The translations under genes were made by a program, and so were the position numbers. From Thunnus maccoyii (lineage: Eukaryota > Chordata > Actinopteri > Scombriformes > Scombridae): a DNA stretch of 64,000 nt. The stretch lies in contig NC_056540.1 of assembly GCF_910596095.1 (NCBI RefSeq), positions 27,500,001 through 27,564,000 of the forward strand. Direction: 5' to 3'. How positions within the stretch are numbered: position 1 is the first letter of the stretch; each line of letters opens with the position of its first letter. The notes beneath the pieces are model-generated. The model saw nothing but the letters and a program-made list of their open reading frames with translations. It did no database searches and was not told the origin of the DNA. Shown in pieces: positions 12,801 through 23,001 of this stretch.

Positions 12801-15800
12801 ACAGAAAAATAATCAGCAACTATTTTGGTAATTGATTTATCATTCAAGTAATTTTTTAAGCAAAAATACCAAACATTCCCAAATCATGTTTCTAAATTGT
12901 GAGGTTTGTTGGTTTTCTTTGTCTTGCGTGATAATACAAAACAAGCAATTTGATGGCAATTGATGACAAAAAAGGTTCGACCTGTATTGAATTTTTGAGG
13001 CAGATATCAACATCCATATTTGAGAATATTACCAAAATTTTCCCTTTTTTGTTGTTACAGAAACACTTATTTGAAAGTTATGCACAAAGACCCGATATGT
13101 AACAGTAAACTTTACAGTAGCTGTAAATATAAGATGATAACAGTATATTTTGAACAATAACTGTAAACTAAATCTATATAAATAACACTTATTAATACAA
13201 CACATATAATAACAATATTTAAAACATGAATTAAGATAAAATAAGGACATTTGCCAAAATGTACTATAAAAAACTAATATCTTTGATGAGCCAATATTGG
13301 GTGATAGTGTGGACATGCCAATATTTTATTCTGGCATCTACAATACAGATATTTTTTGTATATTTTGTGTGCATTTCTACTGTAAATTTCACTCAGCAGA
13401 TGCAGTATGTGACCAAAGAAATTACTTTTATCTAATGTTATCCTAAGAATTTAAAGCTGGTTGTGGTAAAAGAATTCCCTAAAACTGTATTTAGATCAAT
13501 GTCAGACAATTAAACTCTACAGTTATTAGTTTAAGATTAGCTTTTTATGACTGAATGTTCTATCACATCTATTCAATTGTAGAGTAAATCTTGAACACAG
13601 TACATTATTGCCTTTAAATGAGGAAACCTTCCATGAACTACATTGCCTTATACCAGCAGAGGACAAATCATAATCCTACATTAAACAACCCAATAACCAA
13701 TAATCGTAACAATCGGAAGATTCACCCAGACAAGAAAACTTTTTGGAAAATCTAGTCTTATGATTCTCCTCACTGTGTTTCGGGGCATGAATGCATGATT
13801 TTGCCACATGTCTCCATAACAGGCCACTTGACACGGTTAGAGGTTAAACAGCCTCTTAAACAGCTGAGTATTACACCACATGCCTGGCACTCCCCTCGAG
13901 AATTTGATGCTGTTGCTGTTGTCTGCAGAGGCTCTACCTATTACATACACTGCTCATTAGAAACATACTGTTTTATATTTACACTGCTGCATCTAATTTG
14001 CTATTCTGTACCCATGCTGGTGCAGCACTCCAGTGTTTTTGAACATCATTCCAGTACAGCTAAAGTGTGCAGATACCAATACTGAAATTTGTCTATGTTA
14101 AAATTTAGCTGGTTGGCATTAATCTGTTCATCTTGTACATAAGACACAACACAGTAGGCAAAATATAGGTATAATATAGAACTTGTATCAACTCAATAAA
14201 TCCTGTTTGGTTGAATAATTTTAGTACTGGGTTGACTGGTTGTCCTGTTTCTCTAATATTCCACCAGACTGATGTAGTTCAGGCCAGAAAACTTCACTTT
14301 GGTGGCTTCTCTCTCCTACACACACACATGCCATACTGTCCCTCTTTTTTGTGGACCACAGTTAGCTGTCTCGTCATCTTTTGAGATTTGTAGCCCTCAC
14401 TGTCTTCCTCTCCCTTTCACACATATAGACATCACACACACACATATACACACAGCGTGCGCAATTGTTTTCTCTCTAGAAGGCAGTTTGGCTCTGTGCC
14501 AGCTCTCATTATCACCGATATCTGTATACACCCTCCACCCCCAGCCCCTTCCTCCTTCACATGCACACACTGTACTCCATCAATACCCCCCCCCCCCCCC
14601 CCCCCCCCCCTTCCACCACCACCACCCTCCCACACACACACACACACCAATACACACACACACACACACCACCCGCACCACTCATGCCTTGCATTCACAC
14701 ACCTCTTAAAGACTGGCAGCGTGGCTGGTAACATGCTGGTTACATATGTTGCGCGCCTGCTGTCTTTGTCTGAGAAGTTGTTCGTTTGTGGCTGAGCATA
14801 AGCCTACGTGAGCCCAATGACAATAAGGAGTGGACCCTCGCAAAGGGAAGGGGGGGTTACCAGTCACTGGAGGAGAGGAGGTGCAGGGGAAGAAAGGTGG
14901 GGAGAGTGGCGGGGGGGAGGGGGGAGGGGGGAGGGGGGAGGGTGTTAGTGCACTCATAGAATGAGCAACACTGACCTCTAGTGGACTAAATTTAGAGTTG
15001 AAAATATGTTGATCCTTTTACCCAGGCAGGCCTCTAGTCGCAGGTTTTGCAAAATTATTGCTCATTTTCATGCTGAAAGTCAGTGTCAGTCTGTGTATTT
15101 GTAATACAAGACATACAGTATTATGGACTAAACCCTTAATTAACTGTCCATCCACTGTATACAAACAGTAACCCTTACTCTGAAAATAATTTAAAAAATT
15201 AATATTACAAGGTTCCATATGGAACAAGGAAATTGCAGTTGAACACCAGCTAAAATACAAAACTGTCATGTGACACTAGCATTGAGAGCATGACTCAAAT
15301 GATCTTAATTCACTATTGATAGGCACAAACAAGAAAGTCTTTATGAAAGAATTTATGTTTGATACTTTTCATTCAATATTTTTTTGACTGATCCTATTAG
15401 TATTCACTGTGAATCCAAAGCCTGATATATCTTCTTCCTTTGTGCCAAAGAGCCACACTGTTGCACTGGGTGACATGCTCCGTCATTACCATAAACATCA
15501 TGTCGTTCCCACATACACCACTCTGCTGGAAATACTCACTAAAGCAACAAATGTGTATTAATCCGCTGCTGAAAATAGTCCCCAACAAATGCACTAATTA
15601 CTCCTGTTTGAGTGGCATTTACTAATATCTGTAATGCCTAGCTTTTTTAGTAAATAACTGAGCCTTTTTTTAAGAATGAAAGTATGATTTCATATTAGTG
15701 ACCTGTTTTAAATATTTACTGAGCCCCAGAGGAAGACAGGGAAGTTGAAAAGTATTGAAAGATGGACAAATGCTTTGTTAGTTTTGTTTTTTTCAAGTAT

Positions 15801-18800
15801 TTGATGGTACAAGAGAAATATAGAATATCAAGTGTGTTATCCTTAAGTTTTTTTGTTTTGTTTTTTTTAATTTTATTTCATATTTTGATTGTGAAATCAA
15901 AAAATAAACATACGCATGTCTGCCATTTTCTAACTCCGAATGCACAACTTTCTTGAGAGGGGCTTCAGGTCAGTAAACTTACAAAAATATTTTTTGTCCA
16001 ACCTCCAGACCTCCTTGTCATCATGGTTCAGCCATGTCTTCTTTAGATTCCCACTTGTTGTCTTGGAGGCCTGAGGAGGAAATATGTCATACTTGCTGCT
16101 AATCTCTGTATAAATATGCTAATGACACTGCTGAGTGAATGAAGAGAAGCCTCGACGGTTAGCTAGCACGAACGCTAACTCTTAACGAGATGAGTAGACG
16201 AGTAGACAGTATTAATTAGCTCACAATTAGCGCTCCCCAGTCCCAGACTAGCCACCAGCTGTTATCGTCGGAGGGATTTTTTTTTTTTTTTTGGCCCAAA
16301 ATTGGCCAAAGGTAGGTTGACAGGCCCCCTCACAGGAACAGATGGTGAATGCAAGGCTTGTTGGCAATCGGCACGTTTTTAGCTAATGACTTAATTAGCT
16401 ATGCAAATTGACAAATCAGTGTGGATATTGTCATTTAGTTGAAAAGCTCACCTAAATTAATTAGCCTGATTAAGGCATAGTGGGGTGTAGAAGTGGTCGC
16501 TAGGGGGGGTTTTGGGGATGGCTTGGATAAATAAACTGCTTCTCCCCATTGTTGCTCTTCACCAAAGTGTGTGTGTGTGTGTGTTTTGAGTTGGGGGGTG
16601 GGGGGGGGGGGATTGAGTGTGCGAAGTTGTCTTGTTTTGTTTGTATGTTTACATGAATGCTCGCTGGATATGATCAAGTATGTTTGTTCCGAGCATGCGT
16701 GTTTATCTACATGGGATATGTGTGACCAGTTGTGGTGTTGTGTATATGTTGGTTGTAGACAATACATAGGGTTAATCTGAGTATGCATTCGAGTGCTTTT
16801 GTTTGTGTTTGTGTTCAGGTGTATGATTGTGTGTTAGGGTGTGATTGTACAGTAAGCTTATCTGGGGTTGTGTGTTTGTGTGTGTTGCAGAGGAGATGGC
16901 TGAGGAGAGCGAGCTCTCCCAAGCCAGCCAGCGTTGACACACATGGCCAGTGAAGCGTGCGCTCCATTTAACTGTACAGCTTCTTCCCAGGTTACGGTGG
17001 GTGGCGCTGGGCTTGCCAGCAGGGAGATGCTTAGCCAGTCAAAGGAAGATGTGATTTAAAGACTCATAACCCACAAAGAAATGCGGCCATGATTCAGACC
17101 TTATTGATCAGTGTTTGAATCCACAAATTACATTCCAGTGATTATTTGTCCACAGAATCAGATTCACTTCATTCACCGAGGGCAGAGGAATTATTATTAT
17201 TAGGATTCAAGATTATCAGGATTCCTTCACATCACAAGAGTCACAGATAGCAGTGGATAATTGATAAATCTCCCTCCTTCCCTTCCTTGACCCGCTGTGA
17301 GAGGGCCATCTCTGTGAAATATGTCTTACATGATGAGTATTGATTGGGGCGGGTACAGAGCGCTGGGGGAATCCGCTTTCTGTACGGGAAGGTTTCATTT
17401 GCACAGAGTGCTTCGAGAGGGGTCGACCGTACGGATGGGTTCACTGGATACACCAGCGTCTTACCTAAACACACACACACACACAGACAGACACACTCCA
17501 ACTGTTATTCCATCGCAAGCAGGGGGTCTGTGTTGAAGCAGGAAGATGCGCACCTCCCATCGTAGGGGGTTTGGGTTCTCCTCATACAGCACAAACAAAC
17601 ACAAGCACAAATAGATCATCAACTATAACAAAATCAGCTGCTCGTTAATGTTTGTCTTTATGACCTTGTAGTAGTTTTGGCCCCCCTCTTTAAAAAGCAA
17701 TCGATTAAATTCAAATCCTTTTGCTAAGGATGAAAATTCACGAGACGGACAACATGCACATTCATTAATTTGAAGTATTGCAAACATAATAAGATCTTTT
17801 TGGATGGGTGTGTGTACACTTGATATACAGATGGTGCTTTGGTCTGAGAATTAGATGAAACAGATATGCATTAATTTCTTCTCTGGTGATTTCTCACTCA
17901 GTTTAGCATATTCATTTTGAATCACCCCCAGGCTGTAAATGGATGGTCCTGCACAAAACCAAAAATATGTCACGGTTGCCTGTGTGAAGAATGAATTATT
18001 TTTGTATACTAGTTAGAGACAGCTTTAAAAATACATAAAACTAGTACAAACAAAAAATTGGGTTAATAAAGAAAGAAGCAAGAAAAATAAGGGGAAAATA
18101 TGAATAACAGACAGTTTTCAAAAATATTTCTGGTATGTAACTTTTTTATTACCTACAGTATATTTGTACCTATCTACAGATTCATACACTGATATGTAGC
18201 GGGGTAAGCAATAGGACAAAAGTATATACTTACTTAATTTAAAATATTTTTAAAAATATTAAAAGTACATTTAAGTCAAGTCAAGTACATTTTATTTTTA
18301 TAGCTGAATATCACAAATCACAAATTTGCCTCAGGTAGCTTTTCAGTCTATACAGCAATGCAACAGCCTCTGACCCTCTATTCCAATAAGGAAAAACTCC
18401 TTTAACAGGGAAAAAATGGTAGAAACTTCAGGAAGAGCAACAGAGGAGGGATCCCTCTCCCAGGACTGATAGACATGCAACAGACGTTGTGTGTGCAGAA
18501 TAGAATAAGACAGACAAATTACAGAAATACAGCATGGAAAACAGGATGAAGATTATTATTATTAAAGATTTTTAATATATATGAAGAATGTGATCAAGAG
18601 GACACTGAGCAACTTCTAGGTGGTGCCAAAAACAATAGGACCTGAGTCATGCGACCTCCATCACCATGGAGACCTAGGAAGAGGACAGACTACACATAGA
18701 CACAGGGGAGACTCACATCACACCATTCAGAGCAGGAGAGACAAGAAACCACACACACAGGGGAGAAAGAAAGATAAGGTCATCATTCACACAGGAGAGG

Positions 18801-19405
18801 GAGAAAAATGAGGTGAGGCTGAATCTCCTGCAGGACAAGGAACCGGATCCAAAACCTCTGGAAATGGTACAGACAGCCAGGGGAAGCAGATTGGTCCCTA
18901 AATGGGCGATGGTCCCGCTTTTACATCCAGGCAGAGAAAATAGTTGCTGTTACTTGACCATAGACATTTATTTTTGACCTTGGGAACACATATCTTTTTT
19001 AAATATTGTAAATACGAGGTCCCCTTTCTTAGGTATTCCTGGATCTTTAGACAGTGTCAAGCAGCCTTTTTCAGTGAATGCTGTCATCACTGATGTTATT
19101 GATATTGCTTACTTAAGAGTATATACACACTTAGAAAGAACACATTTTGTGTGTGGAAAAAAACACTAAAAGCCCCACTGGATAAACAAAAAATGCATCA
19201 TGGTCAAGTCAAAAACCAGGCTGCTGTTGCACATGAGTTCACTGCCAACATTCAAATAGCAAGTATGTACCACGAGGTGTGCCTCTAAGTGACATAAATA
19301 TGAGTGTAACAAATAAGGATGCACAGCTAGAACATGACCTTTTAAAAGTACAAGAACATTTGTATTTCTCTTTGTTCTTGGTTTGTGAATTTGTTCTCCT
19401 TGTCC

Positions 19406-19436
<31 letters not shown>

Positions 19437-19678
19437 TCTCTCTCCAGGACGTGATGGTGGTAGGCGAGCCGACCCTAATGGGTGGCGAGTTTGGAGACGA
19501 GGATGAGCGCCTGATCACTCGTCTGGAGAACACACAGTATGATGCCACCAACGGCCTGGATGACGAGGACGACTTCAACAGCTCCCCAGCTTTGGGCAAC
19601 AACGCCCCCTGGAGCAGCAAACCCGCCGCCGCCCAGGACAGCAAGCCTGAGAGCACAGCACCCCAGCCCTCACAGTAA
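3759..19678 (+). CDS. ldb2: LIM domain-binding protein 2, C-terminal half (spliced, 5' partial)
   Basis: The spliced CDS is 3759-3842, 8499-8622, 11589-11725 and 19448-19678: 576 nt, 191 residues plus TAA. LDB proteins are nuclear cofactors that self-associate through an N-terminal domain and bind LIM-homeodomain and LMO proteins through a C-terminal LIM-interaction domain, building enhancer complexes with SSBP proteins. Visible here are the SSBP-binding/conserved central part (NITRMGLTNFTLNYLR, LCVILEPMQELMSRHKTY), the NLS KRRKRK, and the LIM-interaction domain (VMVVGEPTLMGGEFGDEDER). MGLTNFTLNYL, TTKRRKRKNS and TQYDA fit LDB2 better than LDB1 (CGLSNSTLNYL, TQFDA). The human protein is about 373 residues, so roughly 180 N-terminal residues lie upstream of the window. 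A tapt1 gene downstream on the same strand supports the assignment. Which teleost paralogue (a or b) cannot be decided. Confidence 0.95.
4560..4780. promoter_or_regulatory. Possible intronic conserved element between (GA)n tracts
   Basis: Between GA-rich tracts (about 4590-4620 and 4743-4765) is a block of about 120 bp. It has several AATTA/TTAATG homeodomain-type words and a CG-dense core (GGCGCGCGAATCGG) that stands out in a CpG-poor intron. Such mixed blocks are typical of developmental-gene enhancers, but conservation cannot be checked from this window. Confidence 0.25.
5362..5672. mobile_element. hAT-like MITE (Charlie-type termini)
   Basis: The element starts CAGTGGTTCTGAC and ends GTTGGGAACCACTG, giving inverted termini of the CAGNGGTTC...GAACCNCTG kind used by hAT/Charlie elements. 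It is 311 bp long and has no transposase. The outer 8-mers (ttgtaaag and ctgtgtgg) do not form a clean target-site duplication, so it is old or the edges are off by a few bases. Confidence 0.7.
5972..6004. repeat. Perfect 12-bp-arm hairpin
   Basis: TCAGCCTGAAAA (5972-5983) and TTTTCAGGCTGA (5993-6004) are exact reverse complements separated by 9 bases. The surrounding sequence is not an obvious transposon. It could form a stem in RNA or reflect a regulatory palindrome. Confidence 0.5.
8499..8622 (+). CDS. ldb2: ldb2 exon (LCVILEPMQELMSRHKTY...)
   Basis: This 124-nt exon lies between 'gtctgcag' and 'gtaact'. It enters in phase 0 and leaves with one base of an Ala codon. It encodes LCVILEPMQELMSRHKTYNL and continues SPRDCLKTCLFQKWQRMVAPP. 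These 41 residues are nearly invariant in vertebrate LDB1/LDB2 and belong to the conserved central domain contacting SSBP cofactors. Confidence 0.97.
8623..11588. other. ldb2 intron
   Basis: The donor is GTAACT and the acceptor is CCAAAG. No exon was seen. The stretch 9850-10100 is less AT-biased than its surroundings, with no coding frame I recognise. The sequence 11380-11560 has purine/pyrimidine-alternating words (TGCATGCATGCATG at about 11404-11417). Confidence 0.65.
11589..11725 (+). CDS. ldb2: ldb2 exon with nuclear localisation signal and Ser/Asn linker
   Basis: The exon completes the split Ala codon, then encodes EPARQTTTKRRKRKNSASSA, a Ser/Ala/Asn linker and TNFSLSSQVP. KRRKRK (about 11616-11633) is the nuclear localisation signal. 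The acceptor (CCAAAG) is weaker than the others but restores the frame exactly. Two in-frame donors lie 6 bp apart: CAG|GTACCT after 11719 and CCT|GTAAGC after 11725. The longer form, ending Val-Pro, agrees with SSQVPDVMVVG in known LDB proteins. Confidence 0.93.
12240..12530 (+). repeat. Possible tRNA-derived SINE
   Basis: An A-box-like segment (accaagtggtcgtagcctc) is followed by GTTTGAATCTC, resembling a Pol III B box, and the block ends in 'tcctggataaataaaggcta' followed by an A-rich tail. That layout fits a SINE with a LINE-like tail. The intermediate part is diverged, so the assignment is tentative. Confidence 0.4.
14586..14610. repeat. Uninterrupted poly-C run (25 bp)
   Basis: Twenty-five consecutive C bases sit in a C/CA-rich stretch, followed by (CA)n at about 14630-14669. 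The minus strand reads as a G25 run and could form G-quadruplexes. The long proline and glycine open frames across it are artefacts of composition. Confidence 0.9.
14911..14942. repeat. G-rich tract of repeated G-runs
   Basis: Runs of 4-7 G separated by single A or AGG units (GGGGGGAGG pattern) give at least four G-runs within about 32 bp on the plus strand. This is a textbook G-quadruplex-forming layout. Confidence 0.85.
16190..16470. promoter_or_regulatory. Possible intronic enhancer with TAATTA and octamer sites
   Basis: The block contains ATTAATTAGC (16211-16220), ACAATTAGCGC (about 16223-16233), TTAATTAGCT (16391-16400) directly followed by ATGCAAATT (16401-16409), and AATTAATTAGCC (about 16455-16466). 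TAATTA is the core bound by LIM-homeodomain and other homeodomain proteins, and ATGCAAAT is the POU octamer. A poly-T run (about 16276-16292) interrupts it. The enhancer role is an inference from site clustering only. Confidence 0.35.
16593..16611. repeat. (GT)n followed by G-run
   Basis: A (GT)n tract (16567-16584) is followed by GGGGGG-T-G12, a simple repeat with G-quadruplex potential. Confidence 0.8.
16891..16953 (+). CDS. ldb2: Candidate alternative 3'-terminal exon of ldb2
   Basis: A GC-rich island follows 'gtgtgttgcag' at 16881-16890 inside the last intron. Both upstream ldb2 donors are phase 0. With the acceptor at CAG|AGG the frame gives RRWLRRASSPKPASVDTHGQ and a TGA at 16951. With the acceptor two bases later (CAGAG|GAG) it gives EMAEESELSQASQR and a TGA at 16935. 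Either product would lack the LIM-interaction domain. LIM-interaction-lacking LDB isoforms are known in mammals, which makes this plausible, but no transcript evidence is available here. Confidence 0.4.
   Translation, partial: RRWLRRASSPKPASVDTHGQ
18268..18900. repeat. Teleost interspersed repeat ('subunit in 3' UTR' type)
   Basis: The block begins 'cattttatttttatagctga' and contains 'ataaggaaaaactcctttaa' and 'gggatccctctcccaggact'. These words recur in a highly abundant fish repeat that starts near a 'tttatttatatagcgc' motif (recalled, unclassified). Its short plus-strand frame at 18620 is a repeat artefact. Confidence 0.5.
19396..19447 (+). repeat. (CT)n microsatellite serving as splice polypyrimidine tract
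   Basis: A nearly pure CT dinucleotide array (about 19404-19432, resumed to 19445) runs directly into the CAG acceptor of the last ldb2 exon. The tract is almost all pyrimidine over about 50 bases. Confidence 0.9.
19448..19678 (+). CDS. ldb2: ldb2 last coding exon (LIM-interaction domain)
   Basis: The exon encodes 76 residues and TAA (19676-19678), entering in phase 0 with DVMVVGEPTLMGGEFGDEDE. Residues 1-35 of the exon are the LIM-interaction domain that binds LIM domains of LHX, ISL and LMO proteins. The acidic tail (NGLDDEDDFNSSPALGNN...) ends APQPSQ, close to the LDB family C-terminus. TQYDA at the end of the core matches LDB2 rather than the TQFDA of LDB1. Confidence 0.97.
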   Translation, partial: DVMVVGEPTLMGGEFGDEDERLITRLENTQYDATNGLDDEDDFNSSPALGNNAPWSSKPAAAQDSKPESTAPQPSQ

Positions 19679-21405
19679 AACAAAAGAAGAAGAAAACAGC
19701 AGATCCTTGACTCCATGTGGACTGGACTTTTTAACCTCTCCCCATTCCCCTGAGGGCAGTGCTTCTATGCCTCATAACATTGTACTGAATCAGAACCCCT
19801 GTCTGCAAACTAACCGCTTGTCCAGCCAAAATATGTCTGTCCTGGATATTTTCTTCTTCTCTGAATCACTGTAACATCTAGCAGAACACTGAGAACTGGC
19901 AGCATTGCACAGCAATATCCACATGTCAGAAACAACAAATGCATACAAGGCGTATGCAGTGATAATGTAAAAATAGCAAGGCGTGGGCATTTTTTTCAAG
20001 AATACAGTGGAAAATTGGGGATCAAATTCTCCTCCCTGGACCCCCAGATACAAACCTCTCATCTGGTGGAATACGACAGCTGTGATTGGTTGACCTGCAG
20101 GTCACAAGTCACCATGCTGACAGTAGGAGAAATTAAGAAGAAAACAACAAACAAAAAAATAGCAAGCTCAACGTGAAGAAGGCAAGGTGTTTTTAACAGC
20201 CAACAGAGCCAATGGAAGCATCTAACAACATTGGAGACAAATGAAACATTGTTTGAGGCAATTGCATTTTTATTGGAAATTCAGTTGGCTGTTGGGTTGT
20301 TTCTGCTGTTGCTGTTTATTTCTATTTCCAATTCAGAGGAAATAAAAGTTCTCTACCGCCATGGACTCCTTTCAAACAAGGGAAAAATCGTGTCCTTGGA
20401 CTGTTTTTCCACATTACTGCGATCGTCACAGATTGTGATTTCATGCAAACCAGTTTGATTGTGTTCGTAGTCTATTGGTATTTTTCTTCTCTCAGAATCC
20501 TTTGCAAACACGTTGTAATTTTGCCAATCAGTATGTGAACTTTGCCGACACGCGTTGATGCATCAATGTTGATTTTTTTTCCTCCCTCGACAAAAATTTG
20601 ACTTCTTTCCCTTTAACGACCTATTCCCAAACTGATACTAAAGCCTTTTCCTGCATGATTTTATAGGATTTTTATTTTCTTTGATATATGTACTTTTTAA
20701 AAACGCATCAGTCTGATTTTCCTTTTGGGTTCATCAGTTTGGGAACACTGTTACAAGGTTTGTAGCTCTGTAAATAGAGGTGGAATCTATTTTGTCCACT
20801 GTAAATCAGCCACTGAAACCAGTTTGGATATGGCAGCTGTTTTGTTTTGTACAGGAGGTTCAGATTTCTGTTGGGTGGTTTGGATGGATGCTGGTTTGCC
20901 TCTGTCAGAAACCAAACTCTAATGTTCCTCATCCTCTCTACTGTAGCTAGTGCAGAACCAAAGCCACAAAGTTAACAGACACAGTCACATAATCATATTT
21001 CTTGTATATTTTGTGACATACTGTAGGAAGAGACAAATTTTACATTTTAAAGACGCACAGATAAAATCCCATCCACCCCACAGAAATGGTTTGCGATCCC
21101 TGTATATTTGTGTTCACAATTGTTCTTTAATCTTTAATTGAATTGATAACTATCCCTGATCTCTTTTGTTGGACTTTTGGTTTGAAAATGGGCAAGAAGA
21201 CAACGATGGATGTCTTTATACAATTGGATCTTATGGGTATTTATTTGTGCATTTGTAAGGAAGCTAACACATTTCTAAATATGTTTGAGCCTAGTATTAT
21301 TAGACACCATTTGTACATTATATAGCAGAGGTGTTCAGTGTCATATCTGATGTCTGGTATGTATGCTTTACCATTATGTGTGCCAATAAACCGTGCTTAC
21401 AAAGG
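19679..21405 (+). other. ldb2 3' UTR
   Basis: About 1.7 kb without a credible gene follows the TAA. An early AATAAA is at 20341 and a better-placed AATAAA at 21385, followed by a GT-rich stretch (about 21414-21421). A UGUAAAUA word (20769-20776) matches the Pumilio-family binding element, and UGUAUAUU words occur near 21003 and 21101. The UTR end is inferred. Confidence 0.7.
21385..21390 (+). terminator. Polyadenylation signal of ldb2
   Basis: AATAAA with a following 'tttggtttgg' GT-rich downstream element about 25-30 bases later. It is the last good signal before interspersed repeats begin. Confidence 0.6.
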
Positions 21406-21507
21406 AGTCAAATTTGGTTTGGAAATGCCTCACGGTTGCATGTTTTCTCTCACCTATTAGCTTTGAGCAGTTTGATATTAAAAAGATGACAAAATAATCT
21501 CACCGCA

Positions 21508-21636
21508 AGGTCCACTTAGCAACTTTTTAAGTCATATCACACAACCTTTCTTAACAGATGACAACTGTTCAAACTCCATCTGTTGAGGAAGACTGTGATA
21601 AGATGGAAATCTCCAGAACAGCTGCTAAGTGGACCT
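21508..21636. mobile_element. Short MITE with 14-bp perfect inverted ends
   Basis: AGGTCCACTTAGCA (21508-21521) and TGCTAAGTGGACCT (21623-21636) are exact reverse complements about 100 bp apart, with no coding capacity between them. The size and structure fit a small non-autonomous DNA transposon of fish. Confidence 0.65.
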
Positions 21637-22204
21637 CATGTTGAGATTAAAACAATCAATTTGACAAATCTTTTTGGGATCTTTTGAACAGATGTCAGAG
21701 AGATCTGGTGGTTAGTATTACTTACACTGTAGGAAACTACATTTCTCATATCAATTCTCATCTAGCTAATTTTGGTTCTTTAAGGCAGTTCAAGGACTGA
21801 TTTGTTTGTCCTGGATGAAGTTATCTGGAATTGCCAAATAAGTTTTCACATTCAAGGAATTTTGCTTGGTGAAGTGGTGCATAACAATCAAAAAAATGAA
21901 GGTAAGAGAAAAATTATGTATCGATACAAAGTGATAAAAATATGACAACCACAAAAAACAGGTAGTATAAATATATAATAAAATTTTAAGAATAAGTTTA
22001 AAAATATATGTTCTATGTCAAGAGAGTTATAGAGTTTAAAAAATACAATGTACACAAAACTGACTTGGAATGTGCAAATGTTCACAGTATAAACAATAGG
22101 CTATGTGTAATGTGCAAGTGTAATAATACAAAGAATACAAAATAACTGCATTAATGTAACGTGCCATGTTAGATGTGATGAGTTCACAGATGTGTGATAT
22201 AAGA

Positions 22205-23001
22205 TTATGGATTTCACATTAATCCTGGGCCTTGTTGATGAGGCTGGCTGCAGTCGGGAAGAAACTGTTCTTGTGGCATGAGGTTTTGGTGAAGATAGAC
22301 CTCAGCCTCTTGGGGAGCCTCTTGGGGAGTGTTCGAAAAAGTTTATGTCCACGGTGGGAATGGTCGGTCACAATCTTTCCTGCTCGCCTCAGTGTCCTGG
22401 AGGCGTGCAGGTCCTGGAGGGATGGCAGGTTGCAGGCAGTCACCCTCTCAGCAGAGCGAATAATACACTGCAGTCTGCCCTTGTCCTTGGCAGTGGCAGC
22501 AGTGTACCAGATGGTAATGAGAGAGGTGGGGATGGACTTGATGGCAGTGTATAAGTACATCATCATTGGCTTTGGCAGGTTGAACTTCTTCAGCTAGCGC
22601 AGGAAGTACATCTTCTGCTGAGCCTTCTTGATGAGGGAGCTTATATTCTGCTTCCACTTAAGGTCCTGGGTGATGATGGCTCCCAGGAAGCAGAAGAACT
22701 CCACAGTGTCGACTGGAGAGTCACACAGGGTGATAGGGGCAGGTGGGGCTGGACTATTTCTGAAGTCCACAAACATCTCCACTGTCTTCAGAGCGTTGAG
22801 CGCCAAGTTGTTTTGGCCACATCAGGACACCTGATGGTCAATCGGCAGACTCACCCCCACCAGAGATAAGCGCAATGAAGATGGTGTCATCTGCAAACTT
22901 CATGAGCTTGACTGACTGGTGACTGGAGGTGCAGCTGTTTGTATACAGGGAGAAGTCAAAAACGTGTTTTCCCAGCTTCACATGCTGCTTCCTGGCAGAC
23001 A
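22205..23001 (-). pseudogene. L2-like LINE reverse transcriptase, 3' half
   Basis: Read on the minus strand, three overlapping broken frames give the back half of a non-LTR reverse transcriptase. They are RKQHVKLGKHV, FSLYTNSCTSSHQSVKLMKF followed by the catalytic ADD, then VEFFCFLGAIITQDLKW, SSLIKKAQQKMYFLR and finally the C-terminal KLFRTLP...KNSFFPTAASLIN. The FADD box (about 22861-22904) is the catalytic motif of the L2/Rex1-type clade. Internal deletions remove the 'GSPQG' block and the segment after the ADD box. The piece starts abruptly at 23001, where the inverted-repeat element begins. AT-rich sequence down to about 21880 may be its 3' tail. Confidence 0.8.

Larger units (their letters stand above)
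11726..19447. other. Last ldb2 intron
   Basis: The donor is GTAAGC and the acceptor is CTCCAG after a long CT tract. Contents in order: a possible SINE (12240-12530), AT-rich unassigned sequence, a low-complexity C/CA/G cluster (14586-14942), a TAATTA-rich possible enhancer (16190-16470), a possible alternative terminal exon (16891 onward) and a repeat at about 18268-18900. Confidence 0.7.

Noticed and set aside
14299..14795. Proline/histidine/threonine-rich and glycine-rich frames on both strands
   Set aside because: Created by C-runs and CA repeats; composition explains them fully.
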